Shown piece after piece: positions 31,641 to 45,200 of a stretch of DNA of 64,000 bases. The stretch is from Capra hircus. Taxonomy: Eukaryota > Chordata > Mammalia > Artiodactyla > Bovidae. A model generated the notes under the pieces. That model saw only the letters and a list, made by a program, of their open reading frames with translations, was not told the DNA's origin and searched no databases. The position numbers were made by a program, and so were the translations under genes. Numbering within the stretch: position 1 is the stretch's first letter; every line of letters starts with the position of its first letter. The stretch covers positions 29,052,001 through 29,116,000 of the forward strand of contig NC_030836.1 of assembly GCF_001704415.2 (NCBI RefSeq), in the 5' to 3' direction.

Positions 31641-31913
31641 CCTGGAGAAGAGGCGGAACAACCAGCTCCACCTCCTAGCTGGGCAAGACAGAGCATGGGT
31701 CTTTAGTCCGTCATCACGTCGAAATGATGTTCTGTATTCACATCAAGTGAAAGTGCTGAACACTTCGGGTTTTTATTGACACTTTCCAAGGATATGAATA
31801 CATCCAATTGCCTTCCCCCGGAGACTGGCCAGCAGCCTGCGAAAAGTTTGAACTCGGAAGCGGTTTTGTCTGTGAGGCAGATAGGTGTAAGCCCACACAC
31901 AAAACCGTGCTCT

Positions 31914-31923
31914 GTCACGTGAC
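31914..31923. promoter_or_regulatory. Extended E-box palindrome
   Basis: GTCACGTGAC is a perfect 10-bp palindrome of the USF/MITF-TFE (CLEAR) type, about 270 bp right of the CpG island. Confidence 0.4.
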
Positions 31924-31929
31924 CTGTAA

Positions 31930-34900
31930 AATAGTGATTACGCATGCCTGTCCCACAAGGAGGTTTTAAGGATCTAGTGGGAATATGTCTGGAAAAATAT
32001 CAGGTCGACTGTAAAGTATGATATCAACGTTAGATTGGAAAGCTACTTTTTGCATGATGGAGAATACCTGAAAGCATATGAAACAGGTGAGGTCCATCTG
32101 GAAGGTCAAACGTACGCCCAGGTAGGGCTAGTTACAGGAAAGTGTTTGTCTTCAAGTCACCAACAAGCTCAGCAGAGGAAGGTAAGAGGTTGATAAGAGG
32201 ACTCAAATGCAGGCTTCGCAGAAAACAGCAAAGAACTGTGAGTTCAAACTGCTCTCTGGCAGTGGTTTTCAGATTGAAGTCAGACACCCGCAGGTGCTTT
32301 TGGAGAAAGGTGTTTCTTGGGTGGCATTATCTGTTTCTATGGACATGAGTTTGAGCAAACTCCAGGAGATTGTGAAGGACAGGGAAGCCTGGTATTGCTG
32401 CAGTCCATGAGGTTGGAAAGAGTTGGCCAGGTCTGAGGGGTAAACAACAGCGTTTCCATGGCAGGCAGCCTACCAGGGCAGGTTGCTAAACAAAGGTTGA
32501 GAAGTACATCTTAATAGTTGGTAAGCTCTCTCCAAACCATCTGACTGTTTTGATGTTCTAATTATAGCTTCAGAATATTATCTGTTAGTTTTGAGCATTT
32601 CCTTGGTTTTGTACCGGATGTGATTCCAGGAAGTCTTTCCAACTTAAGAGTTTGAGGAGGGATCTATATGTGTGTATGTCAGTGGTTAATACACTGTTTT
32701 CCTGACCAGATCTTTCTTAGTGACTTGACCTCTCTTGTTAAGATTTTATGGGGATTCTGCACTTGAGAATTGAGGCAGGGAGATGAAACTTGGGTCTTAT
32801 TAGATGACAGATTTGGGGGGCCCTAATGTATTGGGGGCTCCCCCTCTTCAAGTAAAGGGAATGTAGGCAGCTGGGAGCAAGCTGGGGAGACTGCAGTCCT
32901 GTAAAGGAGGGTTAGCACAGAGGATTTGGCAAAAGGCTTTAGGAAAAACAACTCTGGGAGCCAGATTTAAAGTACTGCACCCCTCAGCAGAGACTCTGTT
33001 TCCTCTCAAGAATCTTGCAAGACTGGCAAGATTGAACTGGTGGAGGGAATGATAGGAGTCACCCCAGGGAGCTGAAGTTGGAATTACTTAACTAAGCTGT
33101 TCCAGAACTGTTATTCTGAGGTTTCCTAAAACATCATTTATGTACATCACCAACTTTAATGCTTAAGGAGTGTCTTCACTTGCCTAAAAATGTGTTTCTC
33201 TCCTAAAGAAAAATATCAACAAGAGGACAAGTTACAGTCTGGTAGGGAGATTCTTTCCAGTTCTGTGTTTTTTTTTCTGTACATTTCTGTTCTTCTTGTA
33301 GCCCTGCGTGGCAAGAGAACTAGAGACAATTTTAACTAAAAGTCAGATAGGAAATTCTCATCTGAAAATTCTGCTGTAGAAGCCCTGAATGTTTATCTGT
33401 ATCACTTTATCACTAATGCCTTCTCCATTCAGTATTTCTCCCAAGTGCAGAGCCCACTAATGTCGTAAATTGGTCTTCTAATCCTTGGGCAGCAAGGCCC
33501 TGGCCCCTTAATTTCTTTACAAAGGTGATGAAGGTGGTATCTTGAACTTAGTTCCCTTGAACCCGTGTTTGCTTAGTTGAGGATGACCTTTGCAGGGATA
33601 AATCCCTATATTCAGCTTTTATCCTGAGTGGCACTCCTCCTCTTGTGTAAGGAGGAGTAGATTTCAGGTAAGGTCTAGTTAATAAGACCCCAGTTCTCCC
33701 TAAGAAGACCTGTTTCTTGAGACTTTACATACCTTGTCTTTGAACCTTAGTACTTTAGATTCACTCCAAAGAAAACAGCTATAGAGAAGCATTATGTGAC
33801 TGTTCTCCTAGCTTTCCAAGGTTATTTCCAAGGGCCATAGTTTGAGAAGGAACGGAAGGAAGTTCCTTTGTGTGGGCGGGGCTCCCTGGTCGGTGCGCAC
33901 AAGGGAGACATTTGGCCCAGGGATTGAGGCTGTCCCAGCCCTGTGGGTGGGCTGAGCCGGCTGGCCCAGGGAGGAGCTCTGGGAACATGGAATGGCAGGC
34001 AGATACAGGCCCCAGGGATGCAGACCAGAACTCAAGGATGGATCTCGTAAATGCCATGTGTTCACAAAAGGCCTTGTAAAGATGACGGCTGTGGTAGGTA
34101 TGAAACCACAGGACCTGTGGTCCAAAAGCTTTCAGTACATGTCCGAGATTTCACCAACAGAGAGGAGGAAGAGATGGAGCCAGGAAGAACAGCAGTTAGA
34201 GAGGGAAAGAGTGGACGGGCCTCTTCCTGCAACACAAATGTGTTCATCTAGGAAAATAAATCCTTATGTTTAGAAAGATGAGTAGCTTGGGATTGTCTCA
34301 TTTTTCCCAACTGATGACCTAGTTAGGAAAATGGAAACACAGGGGGTTGGGGAAAAGATGAGCCTTACTGAATTTGAGAAGTAATGTCAAAGCAACGGAG
34401 TGTTTGATCAGGGACTCTCAGAGATTTGTAGTTTTGATGCTGAAGCTGCAAATGGCCGGCCTGTGGTTACAGCTCTTAAAAACAGCTTCCGTGAGAGGCT
34501 TCTTTAAAGGGGAAGTAGACATCAAGATTTAGTTGAAATGTCCTCGGTTTATATCTAAATGTTCATGTTTTTGAAATAAACATCTATATGCAAATTAGGA
34601 TCATTTTTATTTAAATATTTATACTTTTATTTCAACAAAGAGTTGATTTTATAGGGAAACTTCTAGAAGAAACTAATTACAGGACACCTCCCTCGTTCTT
34701 TTTTCTGGTGGCATCACACGCCATGCGCTGTACCTGGGAAGGGCTGGCGGGACTCCTGGAGTGTGTACCTGGTGGTTTCAGTTCTGATCGTGTCATAATA
34801 AAGGCCATGTGCCCCGTGTATACCCCTCCCTCACCCCCATGTAGGAAGTGAAAAGGAATTTTTGTTGGCTCCTTTTCTCCTGAGAAATCTAAAGCCGCAT

Positions 34901-35455
34901 TACATTTGCTGTTGTTTCCCGTGTTCCCCTCCACTCTGGAAGCTCCCAGGCAGCTGCAAGGCCTGTGCCTTTAGAGTAGCTGTTTTAGTCCTCTCCATCA
35001 GAGATGGATTTACTATGGTGCCCTGGCGCTTTGTATGAGACCACCTTCCATTCCATGAGAATTGAAGACATGGTGGAAATAACCCTGGGCTCTCCAGACT
35101 GATAACGAGCCTGAGAGTTAGAAACCGGGCCCTCAGCCAGTGACTCAGAGCCAATAACGAATTGTAAAGCTATCGGAAAGCTGGATCCTGGCCTTGGGAA
35201 TGGGGCATGTGGGGGGGGGGGGTTGATTTGATACACAGAAGCACTTTCCCAGGAAGTTGCTGTCTCTCCAGGTCATTCGGGGACTGAGGGTGGAGGATGC
35301 CAGTCCTGCTTTCCTACTGGAGCTGCAGCCTGCCCTTCCTCTGCCCACCCCCGAGTGGGTCCTTGCTTATGGCCTTCAACACCGGCCGTTTTCTAGGATG
35401 AAAGTGGCCTTGGGCCTTTGCTGTGGATGGAAACATGTCACAGAGGAAAGCATCT
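31930..35455. other. Intergenic DNA between CpG island and KIRREL3
   Basis: Mostly unique sequence of lower GC with a BovB fragment at 32.3 kb. AATAAA hexamers near 34254 and 34575 could end a transcript from the CpG island, but no splice chain could be supported. Confidence 0.4.
32333..32449 (+). mobile_element. BovB 3' end fragment
   Basis: GACATGAGTTTGAGCAAACT followed by a degraded AGAGTTGGCC tail, matching the last ~110 bp of BovB. Confidence 0.7.
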
Positions 35456-35459
35456 GTGT

Positions 35460-35607
35460 TTAATCTCACGCACGTCGCTTGTTAGCTCTGTGACCTTGGA
35501 CTGGTCTTTTGGTTTCTTAAGCCTCACTCCCTTGTCTGTTAAATGGTGATACTTTGTAGAAATGCAGGAATTAAATAAGATTACAAATGTAAAGCACTCA
35601 TTTCAGT
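35460..35607 (+). mobile_element. MIR SINE
   Basis: TTAGCTCTGTGACCTTGGAC, CTGTTAAATGGTGATACTTT and TGTAAAGCACTCATTTCAG match MIR order. Confidence 0.65.
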
Positions 35608-36298
35608 TGATGTGAGGTCACCTGCAGGGAAATTCAGGGCTTCCCACTGACTTCCTTTATTTTTTAACACTTCCCTTTACCAACTCTTTTGCCTTTCACT
35701 CCTGCATGAGAAGTAAATGGGGCCAGAGGGGTAAAAGGATGTGTACAGCTCAGTCCAGCATCCTTCTCAGTGCCTTGGCGATAGAGCTTACTGATTTCAC
35801 CTACCTGTGTTCTTCTCTTTCACCAGGGCCTTAAATGTGATCGCGTAACCTTTCAGTGATTCTCTGCTGTGTTTCTGCCTTGGAGAGGGTTCAGGGGGTG
35901 GCCCCATGTAGCCAAGTCTTCACTGTGCAGCCCCTTCTTATGTGATGTCCATAGCCCCACCCTAGGAGTGTCTGAGCCTCTGAGGGAAAAGAGGATTCTG
36001 TTCTCCAGAAGATCATATTTCTTCTCAGGTTATTTTGTGCCATAACCTTGGGCTCCAAGAAAAGAATGGGTACCTCCATCCTTTTAGAAGAACTGTATAT
36101 TAGGGGTGGTGATGATTGCACAGGGTATAAGGGGCAAGGTAGTCTGTGGTGAATATTAGAAGGTCAATTTTCCACCCGCCTCCAAGGTGGGGAAGAGAAG
36201 TGAAAGGACAGGTCATCTTAGGTCATCCTCGTCCTGTTCTAGCACACCAAGGCATTCTGATTTGATCTTAGACCCTTATTCTTTAATAGCAAACTGCC

Positions 36299-36560
36299 AC
36301 TGCTAAGTCACTTCAGTCGTGTCCGACTCTGTGACCCTGCAGACGGCAGCCCACCAGGCTCCCCCGTCCCTGGGATTCTCTGGGCAAGAACACTGGAGTG
36401 GGTTGCCGTTTCCTTCTCCAGTGGGTGAAAGTGAAAAGTGAAAGTGAAGTCGCTCAGTTGTGTCCGACCCTCAGCAACCCCATGGACTACAGCCTACCAG
36501 GCTCCTCCATCCATGGGATTTTCCAGGCAGGAGTACTGGAGTGGGGTGCCCTTGCAAAGG
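36299..36560 (-). mobile_element. BOV-A2 SINE
   Basis: Minus-oriented pair of Bov-A monomers joined by GTGAAAGTGAAAAGTGAAAG. The left end TGCTAAGTCACTTCAGTCGT lacks a long AGC tail. Confidence 0.92.
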
Positions 36561-36616
36561 CAAGACATATATGGGAAAGGAGACCTGTGGGGTTAGAGGG
36601 CTTGTGGGGTTAGAAG

Positions 36617-36962
36617 ACTTAGAGGGCTTCCCTGGTGGCTCAGTGGTAAAGAATCTTCCCGCCAATGCTGGAGACACAAGTTCAATCCCTGCTCCGGGGA
36701 GATCCCACATGAAGCCCATGTGCCACAAGTATTGAGCCTGTGGTCTCGAGCCCTGGAACCACAACTGCTGAGCCCGCACGTGGCAAGTACTGAAGCCTGT
36801 GCAGCCTAGAGCCCTTAGCCCACAGAGCCCTTGCAACAAAAAAACTCGCCGCAGTGAGAAACCTGTGCCAGGTAACAAAGAGTAGCCCCTGCGTGCCACA
36901 GCTAAAGAAAAGCCTGCACAGCAATGAAGACCCAGCAGAGCCAAATAAATAAAATTTTGAAA
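36617..36962 (+). mobile_element. CHR-2-type SINE
   Basis: GGCTTCCCTGGTGGCTCAGT head, then CACAACTGCTGAGCCCGCAC and the tail CAAATAAATAAAATTTTG. Confidence 0.8.
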
Positions 36963-37859
36963 TGTTAGCAATTATTGGGGAAAAAAAAAATTAAGCTGGA
37001 GCCCACAGGAATCTGTGCTGGGCCAGAAATGGTACCCTGGTACCAGGAGCAAGCTGTGGGGCTGGGATGTACACTTACATTCTTAATCAGTTTCTGCTCC
37101 CTCGGGCGTGGGGGCTATAAAGGAAGATATAAAGGAAATGGGAGGTTCTGAAGCAATAGGAAATATGGTGGAAGCAGATAAATCCCCTGAGTGGAGATGC
37201 TAGGAAGGCTATGCAGAGAATCTGTGGATCGAGGCCATCCAAGGAAGCAATGGTGGAGAGAAGCAGCCTTTCGTGATGAAGGTTCCCATGATGGGTAAGG
37301 ACTCCAGGGAAGGCTGGAGGAGAAGCTAAAACTTAGGAGGAAACTTAAACCTTCAGGACAACATGGCTTCTGCAAAGCTCACATTCTAATTTGGCCCTGT
37401 TTATCCATGCCAGCCTGTCAGCCATCACCACGCCAAGCTTTCCACCCAAACAAAGCCATTCTTAGAACATCATTTGAGTCTCATAGTGTTGGGGTGCTTG
37501 GTGGCACAGGCTCTTTGAAGAGGGCCTCCTCCCCTGAAGCCCCAATGGAGGGAGCTGGCCTTGCAGAATACTTCCAGAAGAAAGGCCCCGAAGGACCCCA
37601 CGAATGCCCCTTTGCCCCTGAGCTGTATCTGGCATGCGTCAGGTGGTTGGTGAGGCCCTGCTTTTGTGCGCCCTCTGGGTTGGGCACTTCCTAGAGGAGT
37701 CTGCCTCTAGGTCTTGTTGCCATTGCAACCAGAGCTCTCCACTGCTTGGGAAAGCCGAATGAAAGCGGGCCAGGAACCCTGGGTTCCCAAAGCATCCTCT
37801 GAGTTCTTGGGGTCTCCCCTTGTCTCAGCAGGAACAAAAGAACAGAATGGATCTATTGG

Positions 37860-38854
37860 AGGCAGGGCCCCTAATGTTTATTCTCAGGTGGCAGGTAGGC
37901 ATGAGGAGCTGATTTGCATCCTCTGGTGCCCCTGCAGTTGTACCGAAGACAGGACCACGGTTCTGTGTGTGCCTCTAGGCTCAGCTGAGAAGGCAAGTCT
38001 CATCACTTGAAAGGCCTGCTTGCTGGTCCCCTCAAACCCCATGCATCCCCAAACAGTCTCTCCAACCGTTGTGTAAAGAACCCTGACCAGAGCAGCTCTC
38101 ACACTCCTTATATTGACTCTGAATGTGCAGGGGTGGGGCAGGAGGAGTACACGAAGCAGGGGTAGGGGGAGGCTCTGGGTCACACAGCCTGGCAAGCGGT
38201 CCCCGCGTGTCACACTCCCCCTCCTTCCCTCTTTCTCCCCTCCGGCCCCCCCCCCACCCCGCCCCCCAGTCTCTGATTAGACCAGTCCCACTGCAGAGCT
38301 GAGAGGCATCCAGTCCAAGGACAGAACTGCAAGAGTATGGACACAAAACACCGAACAAATTGGGCTGGCGGCCAAGGGCCAGGGCCGGTTCTGGCTTCCC
38401 AGCCTCGGAGGGGCTGGGCTGTGAGCGGCAGGGGGCGCTGGGTTAGCTCAGCGCCGGGAGCGCCTGACCCCTTGCTCCCCAGGGCTGCGGTGCTGAAGCA
38501 CAGGAATGGGGGGAGGGCTGGCGGGCAGCAACGGGTGCAGTTCACAAAAGCAGAGCTTTAGCTGCCTCTGGAGCGTGTGGGAGGAGCAGGTGGAGGAGGG
38601 CCTCCGGAAAAACGCCAGGACTCAGAGGCCGGCAAAGAGCACGCCTCCGCTCGGCTGCATCCTCTGCCCACGTCTTCACCTGAAGTTGGGTGCGCTGCTG
38701 CCAGGCCCACGTTTGTGCTCCATCGGTCGGGGCTGCGGGGAGGGGGGGTGGCCCTCGGGGCTGTCCTGGAGGCGGCTGCTTCCGGGGTCCTTTGTAAAGT
38801 CTCTGCAGAGCCAGACCGAGCTCCGACCCGTCCCCCGCCCTCGGTCCGGGATGC
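37860..38854 (-). other. KIRREL3: KIRREL3 probable 3' UTR
   Basis: Non-coding sequence downstream of the stop on the minus strand. The minus-strand AATAAA at 37877-37882, about 975 bases after the stop, is the best poly(A) signal nearby. The extent is inferred. Confidence 0.45.
37877..37882 (-). terminator. AATAAA polyadenylation signal, KIRREL3 candidate
   Basis: The plus strand reads TTTATT. It is the first canonical hexamer I noticed at a plausible distance past the KIRREL3 stop. Confidence 0.4.
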
Positions 38855-39298
38855 TCAGACGTGCGTCTGCATCCGCCGCTGCAGGGGCCGGCTGGGGTCG
38901 GAGTTCTGCGAAGAGGACTGGGAGTGGTGGGAGGAGGAGGCCGAGGCCTTGCTCGCCTTGTCGAACTGCACGTAGCCGTCCTGCTTGCCGCTGCTGCTGA
39001 CGCTGCTGTCGCACTGCGTGTCCAGGAACGAGCTGCTGTCGCTGAGCGAGCCCCGCTGGAACTCCCTCTCGCAGAGCTCGATGGACGAGCTCCCCATGCC
39101 CAGCACGAACCTCTGCCCGTAGTCGTAGAGGCGGCCCTGGCCGCTCAGCGTGCTGTAGATGTTGGTGAAGGACATGCCAGTGGGCACGCGCTGCTTGCCC
39201 GCGGGGCGCAGGTCCGGCTGGCAGCTGGGCAGCGAGATGGTGGGGGTCGAGTGGTGCTCCTTGAAGGTGTTGACGCTGTAGTAGCCATTGGTGGGGTC
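38855..39298 (-). CDS. KIRREL3: KIRREL3 last coding exon
   Basis: 147 codons and TGA at 38855-38857. Starts DPTNGYYSVNTFKEHHSTP, with a long Ser-rich region (SDSSSFLDTQCDSSVSSSGK), and ends RRMQTHV. The YYSV/YDYGQ tyrosines resemble phosphorylation and adaptor sites in the family (inference). The final THV fits a class I PDZ ligand. The exon is CpG-rich. Confidence 0.96.
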   Translation of the reverse strand, partial: DPTNGYYSVNTFKEHHSTPTISLPSCQPDLRPAGKQRVPTGMSFTNIYSTLSGQGRLYDYGQRFVLGMGSSSIELCEREFQRGSLSDSSSFLDTQCDSSVSSSGKQDGYVQFDKASKASASSSHHSQSSSQNSDPSRPLQRRMQTHV

Positions 39299-42200
39299 CT
39301 GCAGGGGCCGGAGGGAGAGCCTTGTCACATCACCCGATGGACAGTGGGGAAGGGCCAGGGACAGATGGGAGGAGGGCAGGGGAGGTAGGCAGGGGGCCAG
39401 AGTGGGGGTGTGGATTATTAGCCTGGGCAGGATGCTGGCAGGTATTCAAGTCGGGTCTTGCCCCCTGTGTGCTTAATCGCTCAGTCATGTCCAACTCTTT
39501 GCCACCCTATGGACTGTAGCCCATCAGGCTCCTCTGTCCCTGGCATTCTCCAGGCAAGAGTACTGGGGTGGCTTGCCATTTCCTTCTCCAGGTGATCGTC
39601 CTGACCCAGGGATCGAACTCCTGTCTCTTACATCTCCTGCATTGGCAGGCGGGTTCTTTACCACTAGCGCCACCTGGGAAAGCCAGTCTTGCCCGGCATG
39701 TTTTGTTATTTCAGGGCAGCTAGCTCAAGGTCATGTGAGAATTTTTCATTATTTTTTGTTTTAGTCCAGAACATGGAAACTCATTATAAATGTGATTGGC
39801 GAGGAAGTTAACTCTCTCATCTCCTTGTTGGGGGGGAGATGGTGATCCCAACTTTACGGAGAGGAGAGGTCCCCAAGGCGAGTTCTGGCCTTTCTCTTCT
39901 TATTTGCTGCTGTGGTTTGCCCGGGTCTGGGGCTGGGGTCATCAGCGCTGAAGCCTAGAATCCAGGCCGTGCGGTGACTGTAAGCAGGGCTCTTCTTACC
40001 TTCAGGTTCTGAAACTCCTTCTCTTCTTCTTTGAGCACCTCCAGCTGCTTCAGCACTGAGTCTTGCTGGAATTCACCGCGGTCCATCTGCAACCCCAAAA
40101 CAGCTGCTCAGAGGGTAGGAAGTGGGCTGACTGTCCACTCATCCCAGAGGAAAGCTGGAGAAATGAACTCAAAAGATGCTCTGCCTCCCCCTCCCCCCAG
40201 AGGCAGGTGACAAGAGTCCAGAGGAGATGCCAGCTCTCACTGTTGTTCTTGCACCCTTGGACCCCTATCCCTACCCCCTCCTGAGAGCTGGAGACAAAGA
40301 GGTGGGTGTGGGCAAGGCTCCTTTCTAAGATGCACTCCCTTCCTTCCCTCCCTTCCTCCGTTGGCTACAGTTATCACCTCCAGGGATTTCACTTTGATTC
40401 AGTTCAATTGTGAGCATTTACTGACTTCAGGCCAGGCATTGTGCTGAAGGCCAGGCAAACAAAGATCAAGAGACTTTATGAAACAGCTTTGCTCACCAGG
40501 AGGTGGACCTGTAGATAAATAACTGCAGAACCTCTGGGCAGCGGGCAAGACCTTGAGAAGGAATCAATGGAAGCTACCTGCGAGGAGGTGGCAGCTAGGG
40601 CCTCACCTGTTATTCACTGCAAGGACTTAGATTATTATTAAAAGTTATCTTCCTGAATGGAGGCCAGAGAGCCAGGGGGGCAGGGATCTATTTCTGTTTC
40701 TCTTTGGGTCTCCAGCATGCCTGGTACAGTACCTGTGGTCATTGACCAAAATCCTTTTGGAATGGAATCATATTTAATTTGTGTTGTAGTAATTGACTTC
40801 CTGGTGCCCAACGTGGTGCCTGCCATACAGCAGGGCTGTCAGAAACGTTATATTTATGTCAGATGAATAAATGAAGGGACATGCCTCAAAATTACTAAAA
40901 GTTAAAAAATAATGCACTCAAGGTGAAAAATAAAGCATACTTGGCACACAGTGGGTGTATTAGTTAGTCTGAATGGTCACAGTGGTGCCTGTCCCATGGT
41001 ACAAAATGTTCTTCCCATGTATCACTTCTGCACCTGGCACAATCTGGTCCAGCTTCCCACCCACCCTCGGAACTGAGATGTGTCTTTTTCTTTGTGACTG
41101 GTTTTCCTGATCTATTTTTGGAGCACCGGAGAATTAATCAAGGCAGTTCCATCCTGCCCTGTTAAGTACCCACTAATGCTGCTTTTTTCATTTTCTAGTA
41201 AATGCTGTGGCTATCTGCATCGAGTTCTTCTTTCCCACCAGATTCAACTGCTAAGCCTGCCTTTCCTCCATACTGGGGCTGTATCGGGGTGGGGGAAAGA
41301 AGGTCTCCCCACGGGGAGCCCTCAGTGGGTTTCTCTGCTGGGGTTATGCCCTACTCTTAAATGACTGCTGAGTGGCCCCCACTCTTTAGGGTCTGGACTG
41401 GAGAGTGGTGTCAAGACAGTCAGGGGAGTTCAGAACAGCCCACTGGGAGGGAATGCAAGGTCCCTGGGGGATGAAGGACAGGCATGAGGACCTCCACACC
41501 AGACTTGATAAAGCTCATCAATAGAGATGTCCATTCCTGCCCAGGTCTGGGCTGTGGTCCCCTCCCTTGTAAGAGTGACTGTTCTGTGTGTCAGATACTG
41601 TGTTCGCTTGGGTGAAGTAGACATTAGCAGACCTTTGAGAAACTCTGGGATACCTGGTGATGCTCACAGGTAATTAGAGAAATGTACTATGGAAGAGAAA
41701 CATGTGGGACTTCCCTGGTGGTCCGGCGGTTAAGAATCCACCCTTCAGTGCAGGGGAGGTGGGTTCAATCCCTGGCTGGGGAACTAAGGTCCCACACACC
41801 GCAGGATCAGACTTGCATTTTAGAAGGACTCTGGTGAGTAAAATGGTAAACGACGAGAATGTGGGACCGCTTGGGAGGATGCTGTCTGTCATGGACCAGG
41901 GGAGGCCTGCGCTAAGGAGTAAGAGTGAAGAAGTGGCAGAGGCCCCTCTTTGAAAAGATGGTGAAGTGGGAATTGACAGGACCGGAAAATCAACTGGATA
42001 GAAAAAGAGCAGCAGAGAAGACGTCAATTTAATTCACTGAATGGCGGCGAGCATCTCCCAGGGACCGTGGAAGGTGCCAGGGACACAGGGCTGACTTAAG
42101 GCAGCTTGCTCACCCTCTCTAGTGGAGGCAGATAGGGAAACAGGTGACTTCACATAGATGTAGCTCCCCTTCCTTGGCGCCCTCACTGTGTTCCACTGGC

Positions 42201-45200
42201 TCCACACTCTTCAGGGGTTTACCCACTGAGCCCTTACCCTGCCATGTATAGCATGATCTTCATCCCATTTCCTAGATATGAAGACTGGGGCACAGAGGGG
42301 CCCAGGCTGTTAACCCACTTGCTTGCTGCTGCTCCTCTGACATATTATAACCGTGACACAATATGCAACAGAGCATTCTAGTCGAGTTTTCCAGGGTCTG
42401 TCTGCACAGAGGGATGAGTCATGGTCTATCAGTTGGAATCAGGAGGAGGAGAAGGAGTGGCCTTGGGGTTGCCAGAGAAGTTATGAGTATACAACAGTCC
42501 AGCTCCTGAAGAGGAACCTATGCTTACTGCAGGCTTTCCTTGGGGGTGGGGGAGAAGGCATGTACTGAATGTTGATAATACCTGTGTGTGTGTAGGATTA
42601 TATGCTATGTCACATCATATTATGACAATTTATGTACAATTTATGTACATCACTTTGCCGACAGAGGTCCTAATAGTCAGTCCAGCAGTTAAGCTATGCT
42701 TTTTCCAGAAGTCATGTACGGATGTGAGAGTTGGACCATAAAGAAGGCTGAGCCCCCAAAGAATTGGTGCTTTCGAATTGTGGTGCTGGAGACGACTCTT
42801 GAGAATCCCTTGGACTGCAAGGCTATCAAACCAGTCCATCCTAAAGGAAATCAACCTTGAATATTCACTGGAAGGACTGATGCTGAAGCTGAAGCTCCAA
42901 TACTTTGGCCACCTGATACAAAGAACTGACTCATTTGAAAAGACCCTGATGCTGGGAAAGACTGAAGGCAGGAGGAGAAGGGGCGGTAGAGGATGAGATG
43001 GTTAGATGGCATCACTGATTCAATGAACATTATCTGAGCAAACTCTGGGAGACAGGGGAGCCTGGTGTGCTGCAGTCCATGGGGTCACAAAGAGTTGGAC
43101 ACGACTTAGTGACTGAACAACAGCAACAATGCATGTGTTCTCTCCCTCCTGGACAGCTGGGTTCTTGGAAAGCTGGGAATGCATGTTAGCTGTCTTTGAG
43201 TCTCTGAGAACTCCAAACACAATATAGGAGACACATTATACACCTTTGTTGACTGAGCATGCAAGCATACTTAGTTTTATTGCACTTCAAAAATATTTCT
43301 TCTTCTTCTTTTTTTTTTTTTTTAATAAATCCAAGGTTTGTGTCAACCCTGTGTTGGGCAAGGCTATTGGCATCATTTTCCCAAACGTGTTTGCTGCTCA
43401 CTTCATGTCTCTGTGTCATGTTTTGATAATTCTCGTGACAGTTCAAACCTTTTTTTTTTTTTTTGGCTGGGCTGTGCAGCATGTGGGATCTCAGTTCATC
43501 AACCAGGGATTGAACCCGTTCCCCTTTCAATGGGAACCAGGAGTCTTAACCACTGGACCACCAGGGAAATCCCCAAACCTTGTCGTTAGTATAATCTTTG
43601 TTATGGGGATCTGTGATGAGTCGATCTTTGATGTTCTTACTCACTGAAGGCTCAGATGATGGTTAGCATTTTTTAGCAATAAAGTACTTTTAAATTAAGG
43701 TATGTACACTTTAAAAGACATAATGCTATTGTGCAGTTAACTAACGTATAGTGTAAATGTAACTTTGGTATGTACTGGGAAACCAAAAAAAAAATGCATG
43801 TGGCTCACTTTATCGTGGTGGTCTGGAACCCAACCCACGGTGCCTCCTAGGTCTGCCTGTGTGTGCTTGGCCTAGTAACCGAGGTGGGGGCCCTGGGGGA
43901 GGCGGAGAAGCACATCTTGGCTGATGCTTTGTTCTCAGGAGCATCTAGAGCATCAGGAAGCCTCTGGTTCTGGGGCCTTCAGGGCACAGAGGTCTGGGTG
44001 GGGCGGGGATACGATGACATTCTCACCATCAGCTGCTTGATGGTGGGGTGTTCCTCAGCCTCCCGGCCCGAGGTGGGCTCCTTGTGGACAATCTCCACCC
44101 TGATGTCATTCTTGGCGGACACAACACCTTTGAGATCTGGACATAAAATAAGAAAGCGTAGGTGACAGACAATGGTTATCTCAGACTTCAGGGCCTGAGT
44201 GGTCAAGCTCCCCGCTCCCCTTGGGTTTACTCTCCAGCCCCTGAACTCAGCAGTTTCATGCATCCCCTCTCCGCCCCCCCACCCCCGCCCAGTAATAGAA
44301 CACCTGTCTGGACATGCTGTGGGCTGCTGTGGGGGCCTCCGAGTGCTTTCTCTAAGGGCTCCCGGTTGCACATTTCTCAGCCTTTCACTGCTGCTCCTGT
44401 GACCACTGGTCATCCTACTAAATTCTCACCTCCTTCTAGAAGTCTTCTCTGACCTGCCCTACCCGGCTCTGGTCTCTCTGTTCACAGAATCACACCTCCG
44501 ATTGTTGGAAAGGACCTGGGGATCCCCCGGTCCAGCTCCCGCCCCTGTGCTGGTGTGGTCTAGCTTTTGTGATGGAGAGCTTACCCGCTTCTAGAGGAGG
44601 AAGCCCACTGATACCTGGAGACCTCTGCTAGGAAACTGCTGCTAAAATACACTTCCCTATGAAGTCCACCGAGTGGGCGGGAAGGGAGGGCCTGACACTG
44701 CATCCTTGCGAGCCCTCAAGAGAGCAAGGCTGCTCGGCTTGGAGGGGAGGACACAGGCAGCCTTTTTCCAACACGTGAAGGCTGCCAAGTGGAGGAGGGA
44801 GTGGAGGAGGGAGCAGACTTCCTCCGTTGACTCACTTGGTGCCTTGTGCTCATAGAATGTTAGTGCCAGGTGGGACCCTGAAAGTCACTTCAGCTAACCC
44901 CTTGCTGTCACACAGGAGGAAACGGAGGCCCGGGCTAGCTGTGGCTTGCCCGGAGGTCACGGGGTAGAAGAGGTAGGGCTGCAAGACTGTGTCTCTATTG
45001 TTCCCACGGCTCCACCATCCCTTCTACCCTTCCACGTGTCTGTCCAGCACACAGAATTTCAGAGCTACGCTCAGGATGGAGAGTCCAGGCACACACGATT
45101 CAAGAGGGCATCACGCCCACGTTTTATGGCTAATGACTAAAGGCCTTTTAAGAATCCACACGAAGCAATTCCCTGAATGCTTTTGTTGTTTATTTTCGTG

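Noticed and set aside
31301..31696. 131-codon minus-strand open frame in the CpG island
   Set aside because: Open frames are expected in CpG-rich DNA; no recognisable protein features.
36471..36971. 166-codon minus-strand open frame
   Set aside because: Translation of BOV-A2 and CHR-2-type SINE sequence.
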